Origin: Betaproteobacteria bacterium
GTDB lineage: Bacteria > Pseudomonadota > Gammaproteobacteria > Burkholderiales > Casimicrobiaceae
Assembly: GCA_016192065.1 (NCBI GenBank)
Contig: JACPUX010000034.1
Coordinates: 37,088 to 101,087, forward strand
Length of the DNA: 64,000 nucleotides
Direction: 5' to 3'
Under the pieces are notes generated by a model. It was not told the origin of the DNA and searched no databases. It saw only the letters and a program-made list of their open reading frames with translations. Below are positions 60,268 to 64,000 of this stretch, one piece after another (position 1 is the first letter of the stretch; every line of letters starts with the position of its first letter). The position numbers and the translations under genes are program-made.

Positions 60268-61719
60268 GTGAGCACCGAAATCTTAATCAACGTCACGCCC
60301 CAGGAGACACGAGTCACCGTGCTCCAGCAGGGCGTCGTGCAGGAGCTGCACATCGAGCGCGCCAGCGCCCGCGGGCTGGTGGGCAACATCTACCTCGGGC
60401 GCGTCTGCCGGGTTCTGCCGGGCATGCAATCGGCGTTCGTCGAAATCGGCCTCGAGCGCGCCGCCTTTCTGCACATCGCCGACATTTGGGAAAACCGGCA
60501 ATACGGCGAGGCGCGACCGATCGAAAAGATTCTCTACGAAGGCCAATCGCTGCTGGTGCAGGTGATCAAGGACCCGATCGGTTCCAAGGGCGCGCGCCTG
60601 TCCACCCAAATCAGCCTGGCCGGCCGGCTGTTGGTCTATTTGCCGCAGGATTCGCACATCGGCATCTCCCAGCGCATCGAGGACGAGACCGAGCGCCAGG
60701 CCTTGCGCGAGCGCATGCAACACCTCCTGCCTGAAGGCCTGACCGGCGGCTTCATCATCCGCACCATGGCCGAGACCGCCACCGACCACGAGTTGCGCGC
60801 GGATATCGAGTACCTCACCAAGCTCTGGAACGACCTCACCCAGAAGGCTCGCAGTTCACCGCCCTTGACTCTGATCTACCAGGATCTGTTGCTGCCGCAG
60901 CGGGTCCTGCGCGATTTCGTCAGCGAGGAGACCACGCGCATTTTGGTCGATTCGCGCGAGACCCATCAAAAGATGATTGAGTTCGCCACGCTTTACACCC
61001 ACGACGTGCTGGAACTCATTCAGCATTACTCGGGCGAGCGCCCGCTTTTTGATCTCTACGGCGTCGAAGACGAAATCGAGAAAGCGCTGGCACGGCGGGT
61101 GGAGCTGAAGTCGGGCGGCTATCTGATCATGGACCAGACCGAGGCCATGACCACGGTCGACGTCAACACCGGGGCGTTCGTCGGTGGACGCAATTTCGAC
61201 GACACCATATTCAAGACCAACCTCGAAGCGGCGCAGGTGATCGCACGGCAACTGCGGCTCAGAAATCTGGGCGGCATCATCATCATCGATTTCATCGACA
61301 TGGAGAATGCCGAACACCGCCAGTCGGTACTCGACGAATTCAAGAAGGCCCTGGAGAGGGACCGCACGCGGCTCACCGTAAATGGCTTCACCGCCCTGGG
61401 TCTGGTGGAAATGACCCGCAAGCGCACCCGCGAGAGCCTCGCCCATGTATTGTGCGAACCCTGCCCGGTCTGCCGCGGTCGGGGAGAACTGAAGACCGCG
61501 CAGACCGTGTGCTATGAAATCCTGCGCGAAATCCTGCGCGAGGCGCGCCAGTTCAACGCCAAGGAATTCCGCATCCTTGCTTCGCAAGCCGTGATCGATC
61601 TGTTCCTCGACGAAGAATCGCAAAGCCTCGCGCAGCTCTCGGACTTCATCGAAAAGCCGGTTTCATTGCAGGTCGAAACCATGTACAACCAAGAGCAGTA
61701 CGACATCGTGCTGATGTGA
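60268..61719 (+). CDS. rng: Ribonuclease G
   Basis: 483 residues from a GTG at 60268. An S1 RNA-binding domain (about 35-125) is interrupted as in RNase E/G. Catalytic acidic residues lie in TVDVNTGAFVG and IIIDFIDM, and the zinc-link cysteines are in CPVCRGRG. It processes the 5' end of 16S rRNA and some mRNAs. Length fits RNase G, not RNase E. It is the last core gene before the integrated element. Confidence 0.96.
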   Translation: MSTEILINVTPQETRVTVLQQGVVQELHIERASARGLVGNIYLGRVCRVLPGMQSAFVEIGLERAAFLHIADIWENRQYGEARPIEKILYEGQSLLVQVIKDPIGSKGARLSTQISLAGRLLVYLPQDSHIGISQRIEDETERQALRERMQHLLPEGLTGGFIIRTMAETATDHELRADIEYLTKLWNDLTQKARSSPPLTLIYQDLLLPQRVLRDFVSEETTRILVDSRETHQKMIEFATLYTHDVLELIQHYSGERPLFDLYGVEDEIEKALARRVELKSGGYLIMDQTEAMTTVDVNTGAFVGGRNFDDTIFKTNLEAAQVIARQLRLRNLGGIIIIDFIDMENAEHRQSVLDEFKKALERDRTRLTVNGFTALGLVEMTRKRTRESLAHVLCEPCPVCRGRGELKTAQTVCYEILREILREARQFNAKEFRILASQAVIDLFLDEESQSLAQLSDFIEKPVSLQVETMYNQEQYDIVLM

Positions 61720-61724
61720 GGTTT

Positions 61725-61741
61725 CGTGGCGTCCCGCCACG
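61725..61741. terminator. Hairpin just after rng
   Basis: CGTGGCG (61725-61731) pairs with CGCCACG (61735-61741), loop TCC, five bases after the rng stop. There is no T-tract. The interval 61720-61836 is where the element-chromosome junction is expected, but no core repeat can be identified from one end alone. Confidence 0.4.
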
Positions 61742-61836
61742 TCTCACTTGCCACGCGAAAACACCGATAAAACAAGGAGTTGGCCGGTTTCGTTGATTTT
61801 CAGGTCTCTTGACGTCTCACCCCGTACTGCCAAAAT

Positions 61837-61869
61837 TGGGTAGCTGGCTGGGTAGCTAGATGGGTAGCT
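61837..61869 (+). repeat. Three direct repeats upstream of the integrase (arm-site-like)
   Basis: TGGGTAGCT occurs at 61837-61845, 61849-61857 and 61861-61869, a strict 12-bp period, 27 bp before the integrase ATG. Short direct repeats beside int are typical arm-type sites for the N-terminal domain of P4-like integrases and also allow autoregulation. Function is inferred from position. Confidence 0.65.
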
Positions 61870-61896
61870 GCTACACCAGAACAACCGGGGGTACAC

Positions 61897-63147
61897 ATGG
61901 CACGAGACAAAGGGTTCCTGACGGACCTGCAGATCAGGCACTGGGTCAAGGCGGGTACGCCGCTGGCCAAGGCTGACGGCAATGGTCTGACTTTCACGCT
62001 ATCGGCCGCAGGCCTGGCGGGCTGGATCCTTCGCTACCGGCACGGTGGCCGCCGACGTGAGTTGTCGATTGGCCGCTACCCCGACATCAGCCTGGCCGAC
62101 GCACGCGGAATCGCCACCATCAAGCGCGCCGAGATCATGCAAGGCCGCAACCCTGCCGCCGACAAGCAGAAAGCCAAGGCCACCACGGCAAAGGACTGGA
62201 CGGTGCGCGAGCTGGTCAAGGACTACCGGGCCAAAAAGCTCGTGAGCCTGGCCGAGAGTACGCAGGTGAGTTATGGGCGCCACCTCAAGCGCATCGAGAA
62301 CCGGCTTGGTGCGCTGACCGTGCGCGAGATCGAGGCATCGGACGTAATTGCGCTGATCGAGGCCAGCTCGCTAACTTGGGGCGAGTCCAACATGCTGCTG
62401 ATCACCACCAAATGCCTGTTCACCCACGCTTGCGGCAAGCGCTTGGTCAACACCAATCCGTGCCACGGCATCATGCTTTCGGCGCTGCTGGGTGAGCGGC
62501 CACCAAAGCGACAACGCCTGATGCTGACCAGGGAAGAGCTGCACCTTCTATTGAACGCCGGCATGCGCAAGCGCAATTCGCTGATCATCCGAATCCTGCT
62601 GGCCACCGCTGTGCGCAGTGCCGAACTTTACAAGGCTAAGTGGGAGGACGTTTACCTCGACGAGGCGCGCTGGCACATCCCAAAAAGCAAGACCGGCCCG
62701 GCGATGGATATCCCGCTAGCGCCTGTCGTCGTTGGGTGGTTCAGGGAACTGCGAGGGATGGCCGGCGAGTCGGCCTATGTGCTGCCCGCATGGACGCGGG
62801 GCCGAGCTGCGCGAAACGGCGGCGACACCCACGTCAGCAAGGACAGCATCCGCGAAACGATCGGCTACTGGCTTGACACTGACAAGCCGGCGGTGCGCCG
62901 CTTCACCCCGCACGACTTGCGCAGCACGATGAAGTCGCACATGCGGGCGCTCGGCATTCCGAGGGACATCTCCGAGATGTGCCTGAACCACAAGCTGTCG
63001 GGCGTGGAGGGTATTTACGACCGGCATACCTACTTCGACGAGCGCAAGGAGGCGCTGGAGAAGTGGGCACAATTTCTTGTGGCATGCGAGTCCGCGAGCA
63101 ATGCGGTGCCGATCACTGTCGCAAAGGCAGTTCAAGGGCCTGATTGA
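61897..63147 (+). CDS. P4-type tyrosine recombinase/integrase
   Basis: 416 residues. An N-terminal arm-binding domain (DUF4102-like, about 1-90: LTDLQIRHWVKAG, LRYRHGGRRRELSIGRYPDISLADAR) is followed by a core-binding SAM-like domain (about 100-185) and the catalytic domain with Arg240 (ATAVRSAEL), His339-x-x-Arg342 (PHDLRSTM), His365 (LNHK) and nucleophile Tyr374 (GIYDRHTY). It reads away from rng into the element. The usual target of such enzymes is a tRNA or gene 3' end; no tRNA is visible, so the junction may be just after rng. Confidence 0.93.
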   Translation: MARDKGFLTDLQIRHWVKAGTPLAKADGNGLTFTLSAAGLAGWILRYRHGGRRRELSIGRYPDISLADARGIATIKRAEIMQGRNPAADKQKAKATTAKDWTVRELVKDYRAKKLVSLAESTQVSYGRHLKRIENRLGALTVREIEASDVIALIEASSLTWGESNMLLITTKCLFTHACGKRLVNTNPCHGIMLSALLGERPPKRQRLMLTREELHLLLNAGMRKRNSLIIRILLATAVRSAELYKAKWEDVYLDEARWHIPKSKTGPAMDIPLAPVVVGWFRELRGMAGESAYVLPAWTRGRAARNGGDTHVSKDSIRETIGYWLDTDKPAVRRFTPHDLRSTMKSHMRALGIPRDISEMCLNHKLSGVEGIYDRHTYFDERKEALEKWAQFLVACESASNAVPITVAKAVQGPD

Positions 63148-63413
63148 ATGGTTGAGGAGCAATGCGAGGCACTGCGTGGCGGCAGAAGTTCAAGAAATGC
63201 GGCTCGTTTAAGGATGAGGTGCAGGCAATTGCCAAGGCTCAGCGTGGGCAGAGTAGACGGCTGCAGGTCGGCCTATGTGGAGCGCTCCATAAGGCCGATA
63301 AACAGACCGGTGAACACTGTGCAGGCCATGTCTGCCGAGGCCAACAACCAACGCGAATTGGCCCCTACCTCGCCAGACGCGGCATCGCACGGCGAGGCAG
63401 GCTTTGTCGATGC
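63148..63413. other. 266-bp interval after the integrase without a recognised gene
   Basis: Two plus-strand open frames (from 63148 and 63162) cover it, but neither has a recognisable family and both run antisense into the hypothetical gene at 63414-63842. No hairpin or repeat stood out. Confidence 0.4.
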
Positions 63414-63842
63414 TCACCTCTTGCCCCGCTCTCTGGGGCGCCACGCCGCTGATCGGCCGAACTGCTGATCCAGAACCAGCAACGCCTCCAGTTCATCCGG
63501 CAAAGCAACATCACCTTGCTGGCACATCTTTCGAAACGCTTCGATCTGCCTCGCCATGGGTACGTCATGTCCTCTTGCCTGACATTCCCGGAAGAAGGAA
63601 ACCAAGGCATGCGTACGCGTGCGCTGCAGGGCGTACGCAATATCGTCGAGCACATCGATGCGCCATAACGGGCATTCGCGCATGAAATCGTCAGTCGGTA
63701 CGAATGCCGCTTCACCTGCATTCCGATCGACGTAGAAGCCGCGCAGGGCGCGACGCGATGGCAATAGTTGCAATTCCTCCTGCGTTGGCACGTCGATGCC
63801 AGGGCTCAGCCAGTACGGGCTGCGTGATTTGATCTCGTCCAT
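63414..63842 (-). CDS. Hypothetical protein of the integrated element
   Basis: 142 residues, not recognised. A good Shine-Dalgarno (AAGGA about 7 nt before the ATG) and balanced, non-arginine-rich composition argue that it is real. It is soluble and mostly helical by appearance, with acidic and aromatic residues (FVPTDDFMRECPLWRIDVLD) and no signal or membrane segment. It reads toward the integrase and lies 19 nt after a partial frame that enters from the right edge, so the two may form an operon. No function can be assigned. Confidence 0.6.
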   Translation of the reverse strand: MDEIKSRSPYWLSPGIDVPTQEELQLLPSRRALRGFYVDRNAGEAAFVPTDDFMRECPLWRIDVLDDIAYALQRTRTHALVSFFRECQARGHDVPMARQIEAFRKMCQQGDVALPDELEALLVLDQQFGRSAAWRPRERGKR

Positions 63843-63861
63843 GTTTATTCCTTAAGAATCA

Positions 63862-64000
63862 CTACTGTCCGGTAGTTTGAACGATCAGCATGCGAAGAGC
63901 CTTGTCTGAAGCAAGTTTCGGGTCGGTTGACCATTCCGGCGATTTGAAATCGCGCAGCCGCGATCTGCCGTATTGTCGCCAGCTTTGCTGGCAGACGAGG
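63862..64000 (-). CDS. C-terminal end of an unidentified protein (cut by right window edge)
   Basis: A minus-strand frame enters from the right edge and ends at TAG (63864-63862), giving 45 residues that include SRLRDFKSPEWSTDPKLASD and end VQTTGQ. Composition is normal and the spacing to the next gene is short, which favours a real gene; a second frame also stays open over this short interval, so the choice is not certain. Family unknown. Confidence 0.4.
   Translation of the reverse strand, partial: LVCQQSWRQYGRSRLRDFKSPEWSTDPKLASDKALRMLIVQTTGQ

Noticed and set aside
61720..61896. tRNA gene as integration target next to the integrase.
   Set aside because: No cloverleaf-compatible sequence or CCA end is visible between rng and the integrase.
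63148..63468. Plus-strand open frames right after the integrase (106 and 96 codons).
   Set aside because: No ribosome site or known family, and they overlap antisense with a better-supported minus-strand gene.

Overview
The window is GC-rich chromosomal DNA of a Gram-negative bacterium. Gene content and order point to a betaproteobacterium, most likely from the Rhodocyclales/Nitrosomonadales side: rlpA-rodA-mrdA-mreDCB divergent from gatCAB, waaC-waaA, pcm next to tolC, dusB-fis-purH, and nadD-rsfS-rlmH-maf-rng. The taxonomy is inferred from synteny only, because no rRNA or tRNA gene was seen. Most of the window is dense core genome, with many 1-8 nt start/stop overlaps.

Layout: 1-6209 (minus) is the cell-shape operon mreBCD-mrdA-rodA-rlpA. 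6339-11451 (plus) holds gatCAB and recQ. 11518-17977 (minus) holds an SDR, an extended-SDR epimerase, and a metabolic cassette of a BASS-family transporter plus two thiamine-diphosphate enzymes, one of them Xsc-like. A divergent IclR regulator faces this cassette across a palindrome. 18873-21500 has hemB, engB and a di-heme cytochrome c4, with a strong candidate small RNA between hemB and engB. 21701-25781 encodes two secreted serine proteases of different folds that share the same C-terminal domain. 26063-33691 is a surface-polysaccharide region: rfbBACD, a UDP-glucuronate epimerase-like gene, a core glycosyltransferase, waaC and waaA. 33666-40237 encodes a tripartite efflux system (adaptor, RND pump, TolC) with pcm inside it. 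40622-45570 is a complete livKHMGF branched-chain amino-acid ABC transporter. 45644-54811 (minus) carries acylphosphatase, NUDIX, hemF, purD, pagP, purH, fis, dusB, a UbiH-family hydroxylase and pepP. 54934-61719 (plus) carries 5-formyl-THF cyclo-ligase, folD, a diguanylate cyclase, nadD, rsfS, rlmH, maf and rng. From about 61720 to the right edge lies the start of an integrated element: a P4-type tyrosine integrase preceded by three 12-bp-period direct repeats, then unrecognised cargo.

Most notable non-coding observations: (1) a three-hairpin plus-strand RNA at about 20045-20136 with C-rich anti-Shine-Dalgarno loops and its own terminator; (2) two related families of palindromic repeats sitting directly 3' of gene stop codons, with compensatory base changes; (3) a perfect 11-bp inverted repeat immediately before iclR; (4) three consecutive hairpins between the adaptor and pump genes of the efflux operon; (5) arm-site-like repeats in front of the integrase.
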